Shown here one piece after another: positions 62,533 through 64,000 of a stretch of DNA of 64,000 bases. Position 1 is the stretch's first letter. Every line of letters starts with the position of its first letter. This DNA comes from CAVYGM01 sp963768025 (lineage in GTDB: Bacteria > Bacteroidota > Bacteroidia > Cytophagales > Spirosomataceae): contig CAVYGM010000005.1 in the NCBI GenBank assembly GCA_963768025.1, forward strand, positions 124,001 through 188,000, given 5' to 3'. A program made the position numbers and the translations under genes. Under the pieces are notes generated by a model. That model was not told the DNA's origin and made no database searches. It saw only the letters and a program-made list of their open reading frames with translations.

Positions 62533-62831
62533 AAAGGAAAGTAAAAAATTTCCCATCGGTCGCGTAGAATTTTTCATTTCTGGAAACAGCACGAATATTC
62601 AATTCTCAGGGCTCAACAATCCTAGTTTTCAGGTTTTGATAAAATTTCTGACCGTCAAACGGTTTACACCCAGTATTCGGGCAATGGCCGAGACGGCCAC
62701 TTTTTTTATCGAGTAGCTTTCGGATATCGTCCTCCTTACCGGTTAATTTTGTTTCCTAATTCTGAGAGCCCTGGGGACGTCCCGCACAAAATAAATCTAT
62801 GCGGCCGATGGGAAATTTTTGACTTTTCTTT
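62533..62831. mobile_element. About 300-bp element with 42-bp imperfect terminal inverted repeats
   Basis: Bases 62533-62574 match the reverse complement of 62790-62831 at 36 of 42 positions. The shared core is AAATTTCCCATCGG, followed by a C-G-C-pur-T-A-G-A block. The interior carries a recombinase helix-turn-helix relic. The left end abuts the truncated DUF1572 gene. No clear target duplication is visible. It may be a MITE-like remnant of a larger element, or a pair of inverted recombinase sites. Confidence 0.6.
62629..62785 (-). pseudogene. Relic of a serine recombinase C-terminus (HTH_7)
   Basis: Reading from 62785: AGRPQGSQN, a TAG, LTGKEDDIRKLLDKK, one frame change at the run of A near 62709, then VAVSAIARILGVNRLTVRNF and a stop. 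This is the Gly-Arg-Pro plus resolvase-type HTH found at the end of Hin/Gin/TnpR recombinases. The catalytic domain is absent. It lies inside the inverted repeats. Confidence 0.55.
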
Positions 62832-62884
62832 ACCGAGAACCATTTCTAGTAATGATCAATTGAACAATACACTTGCTTCTTTTT

Positions 62885-63934
62885 TCAAACCAAATCAATC
62901 TTCTTTCTGAGCGACGACTCCCGTTTAATCAGGGTGGGTTTCAGCATCACGGTCCGATTGGGTAGGGTGGCCTCACTGTTCATTTGTTCAATCAGGAGTT
63001 TGGCCGCCACGCGCCCCATCTCGAAAGCCGGCTGGGCTACACTCGAAATGGCAGGGGTCATGAGACTCACCAGGGGCTCGTCGTTAAAACCTTCCCCAGG
63101 GCTACTTCCTGCGGCACCTGCACGCCCCGCTCTTTCAATGCCAATAGCGCTCCGACCGCCAGGCGGTCACTAACCGCAAGGACGCGTCCGGCCAACGGGA
63201 CGATCCATTAGGTCCAACGTACAGCTATAAGCGTAATCGCGGTCGAACTCACTGTACACAATCAGCTCGTCTTCCACAGGAATACCGTACTTCTGCAAGG
63301 TTTCGGTATATCCGATCATCCGTTGCTGGCTGATCGACAAATTGGCCGGGCCGGCCAGGTAGGCGATCCAGCAGCTCCCCTGCTGGATCGGGTGCGACAC
63401 CGCCAGGGAGGCCCCGGCAATATTGTCCAAAATCACTTTGGTGGCTCCCAGGTCGCTTCCCACGCGGTCGAAAAATACGATGGGGTAACTCTTTTGCAGC
63501 AGGCGCTTAAAATGGTCCACGTTGAGAGAGTCGCTCGCGATGGAAACAATCAGGCCGTCCACCCGGCTTTTCATCAGGCGCTGCGTATTGACGATCTCGC
63601 GGCCGTAGGTTTCATTCGACTGACAAATCATCGCCGTGTAGCCGGCTTCCAGCGCCATATCGTCCATGCCGCGTACGGCCGTGGAAAAAAAATAGTCCAG
63701 GTTAGGCACAATGACCCCCAGGGTGTGGGTGTGCTTTGTTACCAGGCTCAGGGCAATCTGGTTGGGTTGATAGTCAAGCTTTTCCACCATTTGCAGAACC
63801 GATTGTCTTGTTTCGGGATTGACATCCGGCATATCCCGCAGAACCCTGGATACGGTCGAAATAGAAATATTAAGCTCCCGGGCTATGTCCTTGATCGTTG
63901 CCGGTTTATGAGGGTAGTGTCCAGCTCTTGGCAT
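62885..63934 (-). CDS. LacI-family transcriptional regulator, two compensating frameshifts
   Basis: Reconstructed as about 349 residues. The HTH is ATIKDIARELNISISTVSRV followed by LRDMPDVNPETRQSVLQMVE. The periplasmic-binding-like sensor has TLGVIVPNLDYFFSTAVRGM, IVFFDRVGSDLGATKVILDN and AYLAGPANLSISQQRMIGY. Between about 63085 and 63190 the frame is lost and regained (VLAVSDRLAVGALLALKERG lies in another frame). The C-terminus (SVAQPAFEMGRVAAKLLIEQ) is back in the first frame. Its targets probably include a gene beyond the right edge or the nearby sugar loci; this is not resolvable here. Confidence 0.8.
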
Positions 63935-64000
63935 TTGTATCGGTCTTTAATTGAACGGTAAATAGCACAATTTTGAGGGAATCTTAAAATATGGCTTTCC

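Noticed and set aside
1..64000. CRISPR arrays, rRNA, tRNA or complete insertion sequences
   Set aside because: No spaced direct repeats, rRNA-like blocks, convincing cloverleafs or intact transposase genes were seen on either strand.

Overview
The window looks like a chromosomal segment of a moderate-GC, polysaccharide-degrading Bacteroidota. The evidence is two SusC/SusD pairs, promoter elements of the TAnnTTTG type, many secreted glycosidases and esterases, and DUF2911, GH106 and GH95 families. The gene style suggests Cytophagales, perhaps Spirosomataceae (Dyadobacter/Persicitalea-like). That placement is inference from protein style; no rRNA is present.

Layout. 1-4640: tail of an unknown gene, a GMC oxidoreductase with its gluconate-2-dehydrogenase subunit-3-like partner, a YdeI/DUF1801 protein and a DUF3748 beta-propeller. 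4640-5960: a gene graveyard, including a decayed second copy of a TonB-receptor tail. 5963-8161: heme-type TonB receptor. 8322-13410: a DNA-damage mutagenesis cassette, made of an S24 (LexA/UmuD-like) repressor divergent from dinB and dnaE2 over a perfect TTTGACA-N7-TGTCAAA operator. 13433-25860: a phosphodiesterase, then a xylan-type cluster (CE6/SASA esterase, two GH43, five CE1-like esterase domains in four genes, GH10). 25991-28865: DUF2911, a tyrosine recombinase with a 37-bp palindrome at its 5' end, an orphan Phd antitoxin and a GntR regulator.

28873-47170 (minus strand) is a rhamnose/sulfated-glycan locus: MFS transporter, sugar isomerase, SusC, SusD, a large unrecognised secreted protein, a sulfatase, two GH106 rhamnosidase-like enzymes and an SGNH hydrolase. 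47837-61734 (plus strand) is a fucose locus: L-fuconate dehydratase, SDR, mutarotase, FucP and GH29 fucosidase in a tightly overlapping operon, then a divergent AraC regulator, SusC, SusD and GH95. Together these import fucose-containing oligosaccharides, release L-fucose and oxidise it by the non-phosphorylating route. Each susD is followed by a strong hairpin before the hydrolase genes. 61743-63934: cupin, a truncated DUF1572 gene, a ~300-bp element with 42-bp inverted ends and a recombinase relic, and a LacI regulator.

A dominant feature is that about 20 genes are split by single-base indels, mostly one extra base and often in a homopolymer, although the protein stays recognisable across the break. 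Consensus error in a long-read assembly is the likeliest cause. I therefore give spans for reconstructed genes. Real decay is better supported in 4640-5960 and 61743-62831.
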